Origin: Areca catechu
Lineage: Eukaryota; Streptophyta; Magnoliopsida; Arecales; Arecaceae
Length of the DNA: 64,000 nucleotides
NCBI GenBank assembly: GCA_021397845.1
Contig: CM038050.1
Coordinates: 110,969,891 to 111,033,890, forward strand
Reading direction: 5' to 3'
How positions within the stretch are numbered: position 1 is the first letter of the stretch; every line of letters begins with the position of its first letter. The notes beneath the pieces are model-generated. The model did no database searches. It worked only from the letters and a program-made list of their open reading frames with translations, and was not told where the DNA came from. Shown here one piece after another: positions 10,520 to 21,319 of this stretch. A program made the position numbers and the translations under genes.

Positions 10520-11593
10520 GATCAGCGTGATACTTACTTACCATTTCTTCTCCATATTGAGTGTCTTTGTCTTGAATGCTCAAGTCATCCATTCCTTTTT
10601 GCAATGTACCTGCATCTGTGTCTATCTCTCTTCTTGTAGAAGGTGTAGGGTTAGTTTCAATAAATACAACATGAATTGACTCTTCAACAGTAAGAGTCCT
10701 TTTATTAAAAACCCTATATTCTTGCTATGTAAAGAAAACCTAGAAAAATTGCATCATCAGCTTTAGATCAAATTTTCCTAAATTATCTTTTCCATTGTTA
10801 TGCACAAGCATTTACAACCAAACACATGAAAATAACTAATGTGGGTTTTTTGTCATTCCAAAGCTCATAGGGGGTTTCTTTAAAATATGATGGATCAAAA
10901 CACAGTTAAAATATAACATGTAGTGTTCACCGTATCTGCCCCAAAGTACTTTAGAAGATTGCCTTCACACAACATTGTGCGAGCCATTTCTTCCAATGTC
11001 CTATTTTTTCTCTCTACAATACCATTTTGTTAAGGTGTTCTAGGAGCAGAGAAGTTGTGATCAATGCCAAATTCAGTACAATAATCTTCGAAAAATTGAC
11101 TTTCAAACTTAGTTCCATGATCACTTCTAATTGAAATCAAAGATAAGTTCTTTTGATTTGAAACCTTTTTATGAAATTTTCGGAAAACATGAAAAGTTTC
11201 ATCTTTCGATGCAATAAACAAAATCCTTGTAAATCTCAAAAAATTGTCTACTATCACAAGAGCATATTTCATCCCTCCTAGGCTTGTGATCCTAGTAGGT
11301 CCGAAAAGATCCATGTGAAGTACTTCAAGAGGTCGTGTTGTAGAAACTATATTATTTGATTTAAAACTCCTCCTAGTTTATTTACCCATTTGTCATGTAT
11401 CACAAACATGATTTAAATCAACTTTAAACTTAGGCATGCCTCTAAAAAGATCTTTAGAAATTAATTTGGCAATTGTATGCATGCTAGCATGACCTAATCG
11501 TCTATGCCAAAGTAAGCCTGACTCTTTGGTCTTAGCATTCATTGCAACTAGACTAGGGCTACTAGATATGGCAAGATCATCAAGATCTACCAC
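10520..11593 (-). pseudogene. Copia A integrase
   Basis: On the minus strand 11593-11393 encodes the pre-integrase zinc-binding region (LLWHRRLGHASMHTIAKLIS). 11314-11030 encodes the catalytic core (MDLFGPTRITSLGGMKYALV and IRSDHGTKFESQFFEDYC). Degenerate integrase continues to about 10600. Integrase inserts cDNA ends into host DNA, with the core aspartates in VDN and SDHGT. The pieces are out of frame and interrupted. Confidence 0.88.
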
Positions 11594-11940
11594 ATAGATA
11601 TTTCGAGTCTATGTCCAATAAATTTATTGCTAGAATCTAAAGAGTTGGTTACTATACACATAGAAGACTCAAAGACAACCTTGAAGTCTTTATCACATAA
11701 TTGACTTATACTTAACAGATTATGCTTCAATTTGTCTACTAGCAAAACATTTTCAATAAAAGTGAAGGGAGTTATTTTGATCTTACCGATACCGATTATT
11801 CTCCCTTTGTCATTATCTCCAAAGGTAACAATACCTCCTTCTTTCACTTCAAGGGTGATGAATTGGTCCTTGTCACCCATCATATGTCTTGAGCAGCCGC
11901 TGTCCAAGTACCATCTTTTCTTCAACTTTTAGGCTGCAAG
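11587..11940 (-). pseudogene. Copia A protease and pre-integrase region
   Basis: The 112-residue open stretch (11925-11587) starts KKRWYLDSGCSRHMMGDKDQ. DSG is the active-site triad of the copia aspartic protease. It continues with VDKLKHNLLSISQLCDK, conserved in B (34447-34944) and C (47588 on). The protease matures the Gag-Pol polyprotein. It is not joined in frame to the flanking domains. Confidence 0.87.
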
Positions 11941-13838
11941 ACATTCCTGCAAAACAATCAATGAATCTTTTAGGTACCCAAGCTACCTTGGGTCCTTGCA
12001 AGTCAGCAGAGTTGGTTCCTTGGGAACCCAAATTTTTTTAATCTTTTTATGGACATTTCTAAGGTTATTGAATTCAAAAGCTTTATGTCCTATTCTTTTG
12101 CAAGCATAGCAAACAACTTAGAATTTTTGTTGGAAACAGAATTTGAAGTTCTAAAAGTTGATACACTTGATGCAGATTTCAAACTTTTTGGAATGTATTT
12201 TTGATCAAATTCTTAGGAGCATATGATAAAGATTTTGAAGTAGAAATAGCTTTTGGAATGGCTGAAACTTTTTGAGATAAAATATTTTGAGCTGGTGTTT
12301 TGGATTTCACAAAAGTTGTTGCTGAAATTTTATTTATAAAAGAAGTGTTGAAACTAATTCCAGCTTTATTTCCAGAAATTTGTTGTTCTTTCAAAATTAG
12401 CTCAAGCTTATTGAAGATAAAGTGAGTTTTTCAATCAAAGGCTTGAGTTTTATAACCTTCCTTTTAATTCATTGTTTTCAGCAAGAAATCAGTATTTTCT
12501 TTTCATATGATAACTCTCATTTTTCAGTTTTTCAAATTTTTCAGAAAAGTCATGCAAATCCTTTTGTAATAAAGTGTTCTTTTCTGAAATTTCATCTTTT
12601 TATTGAGTAGTAAGAATCATTCATAATTTTCAATGATTTTATCTTTACTCCAGCTTTCTTAAATTTAGAAAGTAAATCATGAAAAGCTGAATTTAATTCT
12701 TTAAAAGTAAATTCGGTGCAGTTATTAGGGGATGTTTCCTCATCTTCAAGACCCATTAAGCAGAGATTGGCAGTTTTGGTGGTCTCTTCTTCTTCCGATG
12801 ATGTTGAGTCTTCACTATCGGACCATGTAGCAACCATGGCTTTCCTTTTCTTCTTCAGTCTGAAGGATTTCTTCAACATTGGACAGTTCGGACGTATGTG
12901 CCCCGGCTTTTTGCATTCGTAGCACATGGGGACTACTTCCTTGTCTTTCTCTCTGTCCTTCTCCTTTTCCTTTCCATAATCCTTCTTGTGAAATTTTTGG
13001 TTGTACCTTCCTTTCTTTCTTCCCATAAATTTTCTAAATCTCCTCACAACCATAGCAATGTCTTGGTCTTCTAGGTTGTCATTGGAGAAGGTGCTTTCAT
13101 CTTCAGATTTTTCATCATCCCTTTTTGAATCGGAAGCAGCTTTGAAGGCGATTGTCTTCTTTTTCTTTTGATCATCTTCCGTTCTGTGTTGCATTGTTAG
13201 CTCATGGATGATGAATGATCCCAGCAGTTCATCCAGCATCAAAGTGTTGAGATCTTTGGCTTCCTAGATCGTAGTTACCTTGGGATCCCATTTATCGGGC
13301 AAAGAACGAAGAATCTTTTGAACTAGATCTACATTGGAATATACCCTGCCAGGACTCTTTAAATCGTTAATAATATCTGTAAATCTAGAGAACATGGTAG
13401 ATATTGTTTCAGAAGGTTCCATTTTGAATAATTCATAATTATGAACTAAAATATTTATCTTTGAGGTTTTCACTTGGGAAGTTCCCTCATGGGTCACCTC
13501 GAGTTTATCTCAAATTTTCTTTACTGATAAGCAAGTGGAAATTCAATTGAACTCGTTAGCATCAAAAGCACAATATAACAAATCATTGCTTGGTGTTCAA
13601 TTCCCCATCTTCATGTCATGATCATCCCTGTCCTCTTCAAGCTTAGGGATGTCCATGCCATCAACTTTAATTATGGGAATGTGTGGCCCTTTCAAAAGAC
13701 CTTCCATAATTAAAAATCTACAACTAGTATGTAAATTTTCATTCGTGCTTTCCAATATGAATAATTAGTGCTTGTGAATAATGGAGGACTATTTGTTGAT
13801 TGGCCCTCGGCCAAGGATGTACTCATGGGATGAGCCAT
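11941..13838 (-). pseudogene. Copia A gag
   Basis: Translation begins at the ATG at 13838-13836 (MAHPMSTSLAEGQS), matching B (32577) and resembling C (45645). 13497-13264 encodes the UBN2-type gag core (TISTMFSRFTDIINDLKS). 13242-12592 (216 residues) continues with a lysine-rich stretch, the zinc knuckle CYECKKPGHIRPNCP (coded near 12925-12881), an acidic Ser/Glu region and the start of a coiled coil. 12590-12000 is a degenerate coiled-coil spacer. Gag forms the particle and binds genomic RNA. Frame breaks occur near 13500, 13250 and 12590. Confidence 0.87.
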
Positions 13839-13867
13839 TGAACTTAACTCAAGTAATCAGAGACACT

Positions 13868-13879
13868 GCTCTGATACCA
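13868..13879 (-). other. Copia A primer-binding site
   Basis: The minus-strand sequence is TGGTATCAGAGC, four bases inside the 5' LTR end. It is the initiator-Met type, as in B and C. Confidence 0.92.
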
Positions 13880-14636
13880 ACTATGCCCAGGTGGCTTAGT
13901 CCCAAGAGGGGGGTGGATTGGGAATTACAAAATTTTCTAGAATATGTGCACAAGTAATTCCAATTAGTGGTTAGGTGCTGTGTTAATCAGAGAATGAAAG
14001 CCGATGCTAAAGGATAAAACAAAACCAACATAAATAAAGCAAATTTATAGTGGTTCGGAGCAACCCAGCTCCTACGTCACTATCCAAGTTCACCACTCGG
14101 GATTTTTACTATATCCCCAAACCGGAATACAGTCGGATTGTTTTATAGACTCACAATCCAAACTCTACACTTTGGTTTTTGAAATTGGGCTCACCAAAGA
14201 AACCCAAGTCAGGTTTTTACAGGTTCACCTAAAACCTCTACACTTTGGTTTTTAGCTAGGCTCACCAAAGAAACCTCTACACGTTGGTTTTAAAGGCTCA
14301 CCAAAGAAACCTATTTGGTTTTTACAACAGGGCTCACCAATAACCAGATATTCTAAATGATAGATTAAAAAGCAAAAAAGCAACATAAACTCTGTTGTCT
14401 GGGTTGGTGGTTGCCAATGCAACTCGAGTGAAGATCCACTGAATGCTCTTTACGCACTTCAATGGCTTCCTTGCTATCCTCAAAAAGATGCTTCAAGCTT
14501 CTGGTAAGAATTGTTGCAGGCTTGAAGACAAACTTTAAAGCACTAGTGCTCTCTCACTTCACTTCAATAAGTGTTCAATAAATGCTCAATAAATCATTAT
14601 TCGCTCCTTAGTCTCTCCAAAGATGTTCTCATACCT

Positions 14637-14644
14637 TATTTATA
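14637..14644 (-). promoter_or_regulatory. TATA box of copia A LTR
   Basis: TATAAATA on the minus strand lies about 830 bp from the LTR start, with the GTCGAC-type cluster upstream in U3. The position suits the U3/R boundary. Confidence 0.55.
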
Positions 14645-14769
14645 GAGACTTCAACTGCCTTCCCTTGATTTTGAATGTTGTAGACCATTGGAAAGTGACA
14701 GGTTACCATTGGAGCATTTTTGGAATTCAAAAATTGAGAACTGGAACTAGCCGTTGGAGGTGATCTCGC

Positions 14770-15135
14770 CATTCCAGTCGACTCATAGACTTCGGGTCGG
14801 CTCGGATGAAGTTTGGGTTGACTAGGTTGAGTGCCAGTCGGCTAGCTTCCACAGCTGAGAGAATACCTCACTTTGGATGAGTTAGCTGGGCTGAATTCCA
14901 GTCGGTTGAAGTCTCAGAGGCTTCTCAGACCATTTTCAACTGAGTTCTAGATGAGTCGGCTAGATATAATTCCAATCGGCTCGAATTTCTAAGAATCACA
15001 GAACGTTCTCAACCTTGTTCTGGATGAGTCGGCTAGACCTTGGTGCCAGTCGGCTGGATCTGCATCTCAGAGAACTTGTCTTCAGTGCCAGTGCCAGAGT
15101 TGGCTGGGTTGTTCATCTAGTCGGCTCGAATGTGG
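14770..15135 (-). repeat. GTCGAC/GTCGGCT motif cluster in copia A LTR
   Basis: About twelve variants of CAGTCGACTC, AGTCGGCTCG or CAGTCGGCTG are scattered over 365 bp of U3, upstream of the TATA box (for example near 14777, 14798, 14832, 14901, 14951, 15028, 15048 and 15118). They are interspersed rather than in strict tandem. Related clusters occur in the LTRs of B and C and between pol and ORF3 of all three elements. Confidence 0.75.
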
Positions 15136-15476
15136 TTCTTCAGCCAGATCAGCTTCAAACTTCCAGAACACTTGTCCCAAGCTTTAAAGATCTTCTTCAA
15201 GCACCTTTTATAATAAATTAAAGGAAAACTTGAAGCTTGAAAGACTACTAGAAGTAACCCTGAACTTGTTTTTAATAGAAAATTTTTTTGTAGGGTTCTT
15301 CTTTACAAGATTATAAATAATTTACAACTCAACACAAAACATTAAAGATTGTAGGAGTTAAAAGATGTATCAATGTATTGTCCTACAAAAACTTGTCAAT
15401 CATTTGAGGAGTTGTTAGATAACTAAATGTATGCTCCAATGTTTTGTTATCATCAAAATCACTTTAGGGGTCAACA

Positions 15477-15845
15477 CTATGGGTATATCTTCTCTTTGTC
15501 CAGTCATTCTTTCAACATTCCTTTAGTATAGTCTAGCCTGGAAAACTAACTTGAGTTTAGCAAACTTAAGCCACCTCTCTTCAGTCTTTTCATCCCTCTC
15601 AAAATACTGGTCCATATCTCCTTCTTAATCAATGTAAGCCTTAGGATCAAGATTGCCACCAAAAGTAGGTGCCTCCAATCAAATGTTCCTAATGGCTCTC
15701 TCATCCTGGTCCATGAAATCATGATTGGATCTTCTCTGATTAAGCTCCTAGATTGGGCTCTCCTAAGGTTAGGAGGTGGGGGACATGGTGTCTTAAGTTT
15801 CGGCTCAGTACGAATCTTTTTGGTCCTCTCTAGGTTTCCAATATG
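15477..15845 (-). pseudogene. Gypsy X gag, downstream fragment
   Basis: Minus-strand sequence continues the X gag from the other side of E2: the reading frame crosses the ATATG target site without a break. It runs through a proline-rich stretch (TPCPPPPNLRRAQSRS) into a degenerate gag core with an out-of-frame MDQYFER-like motif that is also present in the E2 and E3 gags. It is cut at 15476 by copia A. Confidence 0.65.
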
Positions 15846-17525
15846 TGATGCAGAACAAAAGAGAAAATGATGCGATGAGGAGGAAATAAATAAGATTAAT
15901 TCTCTTTTTTTTTATATATTTCAGAAATTGGCTTTGACTCAAAGGAAAGCTAAACTAAATTGAAAGAAACTAGGTAATAACTGAAAGCACAATTTAGATA
16001 AAACTGGCTTATCAGAGTAGTTCAGAAGTAACGGATCGCTGGGGGTTGAGAAACTCCCAGACCTAGGGTTTCGCTCTGAACTTTCAACAGGACAGAAATA
16101 AAGAGAAGAGATGGGTTACCGACCAGACAGTGATCTTCACAGAGTTTGGTGGAAGAACTCTCTCGAGCAGATTGTTGGATCCTCGGATTCGGATATCTTC
16201 GCAATGGATCCTCCAATACTGGTCCTGTGGCTGAGTCGGCTTCTCTTGGACTCAAGATCTGGGAAAGAAGAAGAACAAGTGATGGAATAAGATACTCAAA
16301 GAAGAATTTACCAGATTGAAGAACTTGAAGGTTGATGTGCTAAAATCCGGATTCTCCTGGAGGTTGATCTGACTTCCTCTGGGAATTGCTCTGGATCTGA
16401 AGTATCCGGACTGGACCCGGATGCTGCGGTCGACCTTGACTTGAAGAGGATGCTTATCTCGGACTGGACCGATGGCTGGGGTCGGCCTCCTAGGATCTGA
16501 TCAGAGAGATGCGTGGCGACGCCGTGAGAGGTGGGATATGCTAGGCTTGTGCAAAGAGAAGGATGATGGGCAGCTAGGGTTTGGGAGTGAAGTGGCTAAC
16601 CTAGGGTTGGGATTTGGAGATCTCACCCCTCCTCAAGGTTCCTGGGGAACCCGAATTACTCCCTCACGGAGCTCAACACCTGGATGCATGTGCGGAAGAG
16701 AGAAAACATAGAGTTTGCTCACAAAAAATTTTAATTCATTCATCAGATTACTTTAAAGTTTACAAGAAGGTTTTCATTTATAGGACTTTACAAGAGAGTA
16801 GGGTTTTACCTCTTCCATATAGGACTAAAGGAGGGGATCTTCAAATTAGGATTGTAGGATCAATCCCTACACTTATGGCCAGCCAAAAGATTCCACAAAT
16901 GTTGATGGTGGCTTCAAAAGAAAGTGGGTGGCGCCTCCTTGCCTTGATCTTCAAGAAAAAAATATTTTTCCTTCCATGATCGGTCTTATTTGAAGTATTT
17001 TGGGCGCCTCCTTAACCTTGCACTTCAAGAGAAATTCCTTCTTTTTATACCGGGTTTTATTTGAATTACTTGGGTGCCTCCTAGTCTTCCTCCCCAAGCT
17101 TTGCTCCTTTCTTTTCATAGCTTGGCTCTTATGGAAACACCTTGGCCACCCCCTTGAATTATGGCTCCCAGATTGTCTTCTCCTTAAGTGGCGCATGAAG
17201 GAGGGACCTGCTATCTTGTGGTGTGGGGACCAAAGCTACTGGATGGAGATATGGCGCCCCCTGGACTCAGGCGTGTGGCTGGGAGTGTGGCGCCCACTTG
17301 CTTGGCCTTGGGAGAAAATGTGACACCCCAGGTTGAAGTCGTAGACCACTACTGAGTCAACATGACTCAACAAAATAAACTGCAGGGAATACAGACTCAA
17401 GCTAAAATTGAGTTGATCAAGTCAACCCTTATTACAAACCAGAAAACCCTAATTCTTCGGGCAAAGGTCAATCAGAGATCCAGATGGAGCTCTGAAGTCT
17501 TCTTCTGAGTCTGGTGCCCGCACCA
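15846..17525 (-). repeat. E2 3' LTR
   Basis: In element orientation it begins TGGTGCGGGCACCAGA at 17525 and ends TGCATCA at 15846. It pairs with 21320-22941. The minus-strand TATA/CTTGTAA/GATGAAT core is at about 16790-16730. The ORFs called here in either strand (for example 16472-16711) are LTR sequence, not genes. Confidence 0.92.
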
Positions 17526-18290
17526 ATTCTCCGGGGTGGGAGGAACTCGACCCTGTCGAGTATTGATCAAGTTGGCTCTGGTATCTCTCCAAGAGGTCTG
17601 GGTCCAATTCTTGTAATTCTTCTTGGGAGATCCAAGAGTCATCAGAATCTGGCCTTCCTTGCCAGCGGACCAGTATCTTTGGTATCCTCGATTACGAGTA
17701 GAGATAACCTGATCATCCAGGATCTTTTTAATATGCTCTTTCCTCACAGGCCAGTTGTTGGACACAGGGTTGGGTTCACTCTCAAGAGCAGGATTAGGCT
17801 CAAAGGCTCACTGGGAATCACAGCTGACTCTCTATACTCTACTAGGTCTGAAATGTTGAAAGTGGAGCTAATGCCTAGTTCTGGAGGCAACTCGAGCACA
17901 TAGGCATTGGATCCCACTCTCTTCATCACTCTAAATGGTCCAGCTCCTCTAGCATGTAACTTCCTAACGGTTCCAGGAGGAAACCGTTCAGGCCTTAACC
18001 TAATCATTACATAGTCTCCCTCAACAAAAGTTTTGACTCGCTTTGAGTCGCCAACTTCTTAAAAGTTTCATTACTTAAAGTTATTTGGCATGAATTTCTT
18101 TATGCAAGTCCTTTACATGCTATGCAAGTGCATCAAGAGACGTGTGGTGTGGGCTAATAGTGAATCAGATCAAGTGGTGTGTGAGGCTTGTATCCATGAA
18201 CAATTTCAAAAGGACTCTAGCCTATAGACCTATTGATCGAAACATTGAATGCAATTTCAGCCCTGGACAAAATACAAATCCCAATTCCTG
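17526..18290 (-). pseudogene. E2 integrase C-terminus with chromodomain
   Basis: Minus-strand 18007-17744 encodes the integrase C-terminal domain without interruption (MIRLRPERFPPGTVRKLHAR, GPFRVMKRVGSNAYVLELP, STFNISDLVEY). It is followed in an overlapping frame by 17765-17472, a chromodomain-like module (IKKILDDQVISTRNRGYQRY, CAGKEGQ in shifted frame). Upstream to about 18290 are remnants of the end of the integrase core. This is the targeting end of a chromovirus integrase without its catalytic residues. E1 carries the homologous but more damaged copy. Confidence 0.85.
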
Positions 18291-19200
18291 GTGCTCTCAA
18301 TCAAACCAAATCTGAGCCAAAGCCTAGTAAAGGGTCAAGAAAAACTAAACTAGACTAACGACGCATTCCTAAAGAATGGACTTTATTCCAAAGGAACCCT
18401 AGTCTAAACCTAACAAACTAAGGCTCTCTAGGTTTGACCTTGGGTCGGAGGATGGCATGCAGAGCATGAAAACTTATCATGGGTGCCTAGTAGGTGCCAT
18501 AAGGTCTTCCAGAAGTAGGTGGCAAACCTAATAGGTTCTGACACGTGGTTCACTCTAAAGACTTCGACAAAGTTTACTTGGATGGTGTAAGAATCATTGG
18601 AAGTCCTAGAGAAGGGGGAGATATGAGGTGGGGTCTCGAATTACCTGTTGACTACAGGTGTGACCTGAAGGTTGAATGGTGATCTATGAGTGTCAACTGG
18701 TCATCCTTACGAAAGGAAAAGTTTGCTACTCCAGGAATGGATCAAGAGATGGTTCGGGAAGTAGCCTAGGACATGTGATTGCAATAGTTAAGGTTTGTTC
18801 TCTAAGCAAAAAATGATCCACTTCTCACGAACTGGACTAGAGAATGATTCATGGAAGGGCCTATGGATGATGACCTCAAGACCTGAAATTGACCTATGGG
18901 TGCGGAAAGGTATACTCTATAGAAGGGTAGGTCAGTCATGCGAAGGAAGGGGTCTGGGGCCATAAGGAGGACTTCTACAGGACTGGGTGATCAATCCGCT
19001 CAAGACAAGGATGTTCAACTGAGATTATGGGAGAGAACTTAGTGGCTGGGCATGGGACAAGGTCCAATTGTAAGAGGCTTGATTCAGTCATCCTAAGGAG
19101 AGGATCTACCATAGGTGGGCAAACTTAAACAGTTCAGTGCAAAGATCTTCAATTGGTACTTGGGGAATGACTGTCATTAGAGGGTACGAACTGATAGCTC
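18291..19200 (-). other. E2 unidentified segment shared with E1
   Basis: This is the inverse counterpart of E1 6420-7280, for example the stretch near 18905-18960 matching E1 near 6610-6665. No recognisable pol motif is present. Reading frames are broken in E2. The shared structure shows that pol was lost before E1 and E2 spread. Confidence 0.6.
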
Positions 19201-20422
19201 GGGCTAACACTATGAGTTCTTCCTGGGGGTATTTGACTAAAGGAACCTGGTCTCACACAATCTCTTGAATTTCTGAACTAGGTCCTACCACTTGTTGCTT
19301 TCCAAGGTCTCCTCAGGTAAGGAACCAATAGTATCGATGTCACATTCTTCAAGTTCTTCCCCTCATATTCATCAACTAGACTCAAGCCAGCATCATATAC
19401 TTCCTCGATGCCATATTCAATGGGTTTCGGGTCAGTGGTAATCGGGTCAAATGATTCTAGGCTTGTCATACCTAACCCTTCTTCCTCATGGTATCCTTCT
19501 GGTCAAGAGGTGACACAAGTGGGAATTGACAAACAAAAGTCTGGTTCACTATGGGTGTCGGATCAATCGGAACTTGACTCAAGTTGGTAGAGGTTGGCTT
19601 TAAGTCCAAAGTACTTGATTGGTTATATCTTAAAGACCACTCATAGTCTTGGGTCTTCTTGGTAGGCTCGGTCTAACTTATTGGTCTTTTCAAGGCATAG
19701 CTTCCTATAAATGTCTGGGTGTAACCCAACCCTAAACCTCGATGTGATCTGAGCTTCGGTCTCAATGGTATTGCATTTCAAGTCATACCACTGGAAGTCC
19801 TCGATATATTTAGACACAGGCCTATTACCTTGTCGCAATTGGTACCATTGGTCTAAAAGTCTCATAGGATCTACCTAGGTACCTATCTCTCAACTTACTT
19901 CTCATATCTCCAAGTATATATTCCTCTTTTCTTTGATAACACTCATGCTCAATAGCATACCAATGCGACCTAGCATGTTTGGTGAACTTGGTTTTGGCCA
20001 ACCTAACTTGTCCTTTCGATATGTAGTGCACTCAAAATACCGATCCATTTGTTCTTCCCACTTAATATATGTCTCTTGTTCCATCAAAAGTGGGTGCATA
20101 AGGTTCGGTGTTCCTAATGGGTCCCTTTTCTGAGTCAACCAAGTATGGATATAGGCTCCTAGGGTTATGCTCGGGATCACGGTATAAAGGTCCTCCTAGG
20201 CTCCTGGCATGGGTGAGGTTGGGGCCCATTAAATTTTGGATCAGGGGTCCAATTTTGATGTCTACGTTTCTCGAGTCCCTGGGCTCGGTCTCTAAACTAG
20301 GCAAAACCCTCATTCATATCCTGACTCAATTTGGTCATACTTTCGGTAAGAGTTCTAATCATGGCCTCTAAATCAGGTTGGGTTTGACCTGGTCGGTAGG
20401 GTACTCCATTCCAGGTGGATAT
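19201..20422 (-). pseudogene. E2 gag, core kept, zinc knuckle deleted
   Basis: The start codon corresponding to E1 5484 reads ATA (20422-20420) instead of ATG. Minus-strand 20313-20062 encodes a gag N-region (SEKGPIRNTEPYAPTF), 20180-19825 contains YIKWEEQMDRYFE and the gag core (ARSHWYAIEHECYQRKEEYI), and 19865-19641 continues the core (YQLRQGNRPVSKYIEDFQ, ITSRFRVGLHPDI). Next should come the CCHC knuckle seen in E1, but the sequence jumps to the acidic region (GIEEVYDAGLSLVDEYEG, 19469-19278). E2 therefore lost the knuckle and E1 the core. Confidence 0.82.
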
Positions 20423-21303
20423 GATGATGCAAGCAAGCACACCAAATGAGAACTCGACTGAAATGACTACGGGCTAACGAGACCTAGAGCCCAAACTAGA
20501 TGCCCAATCAGAGTGGCAAGCTAGCCTATAGTAACTTGGGACTCAGCCAGGCAGGTGTAAGGGGAGTGTTAGGTCCCTAATTGCCAATCCTAGACACCAA
20601 TCAGAGATGGCCAAGTAGGCGGACCAGCACACAAGCCCTTAAATATAGAATCCCTGAACCACCATTCTAGACACTGAGTACAAAGCACACACAGAGTAAC
20701 TAGACAAACTGACTCAACATTAGTACACCGACTTGTTGGTGTCCCTAGCCCACTAGGACAAATTAAGTCTAATAAATTTTAAAATTAGGCTTAGGATCGA
20801 ATGAATGGGGTGGTTTTGGGCTAAGGAGAGGTTATCAACTCCTCCCCTTATCTTAGATGCTCAATTGCCCTTAAAATGAATTAGGAGATGATCACTCAAA
20901 AAAAAAGAATTGCAGAAACACAGAATAGAGTGCTGTAATTTAACTCTCAGAAATTCTACTGAAACAAATAAATTACAAAAAAATTATGTAAAACAGTTTC
21001 AATTATACTGGTTCCAACAAAATAAAAATCATACAATTTGGATTTACCTGCAATGAGAAACAATGCCTGCAACAGGGTAGTACAGACTGAAAACAGGATG
21101 CTTCCCCCGTTTACAATTCCTGCTACGAAGTTGTAACACAGCGGATCCCTACACGCCCTAGGAACACCCCATGGAATGGGAAGAGGAGGCTTGCACCTCA
21201 CTTCATTCCTAGGACCGGACGTCCTGGGGAGTCTACTTCGAGCAGACAAAGTAAAAAAAAGAGACACTCAAAACATGCAAGCAAGTCAGAAACCCTAGAC
21301 AGG
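20423..21303 (-). other. E2 untranslated leader
   Basis: Non-coding leader between primer-binding site and gag, homologous in inverse orientation to E1 4600-5483. The minus-strand ORF 21267-20956 reads through leader sequence and shows no motif. Confidence 0.7.
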
Positions 21304-21315
21304 GCTCTGATACCA
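21304..21315 (-). other. E2 primer-binding site
   Basis: The minus-strand TGGTATCAGAGC lies four bases from the 5' LTR end at 21320 and is an exact initiator-Met type site. Confidence 0.92.
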
Positions 21316-21319
21316 AAAA

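Larger units (their letters stand above)
1..15476 (-). mobile_element. Ty1/copia SIRE-like LTR retrotransposon A, left end outside window
   Basis: The element reads on the minus strand, from right to left: 5' LTR, primer-binding site, gag, protease, integrase, reverse transcriptase, RNase H, then a third ORF. This order (integrase before reverse transcriptase) defines Ty1/copia, and the extra ORF after pol is typical of the SIRE/Maximus lineage. Its 3' LTR and left target-site duplication lie beyond position 1. It is split between the reverse transcriptase halves by E1 at 2875-9736; removing E1 and one TTCTC copy restores continuity. All coding parts carry stops or frameshifts. Its right end abuts a gag fragment of gypsy element X, so A appears inserted in X. 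Confidence 0.9.
13884..15476 (-). repeat. Copia A 5' LTR
   Basis: On the minus strand it starts TGTTGACCCCTAAAGTG at 15476 and ends CACCTGGGCA at 13884, about 1.59 kb. The start matches B's LTR (TGTTGACCCCATAAGTG). A TATAAATA box lies at 14644-14637 and a motif cluster upstream of it at 14770-15135. The stretch 14090-14350 carries a run of short repeats around CTCACCAAAGAAACC. Confidence 0.88.

Noticed and set aside
16472..17323. Plus-strand ORFs of 79-121 residues in E2
   Set aside because: They lie in the E2 LTR in antisense, with equivalents shifted or broken in the other LTR.
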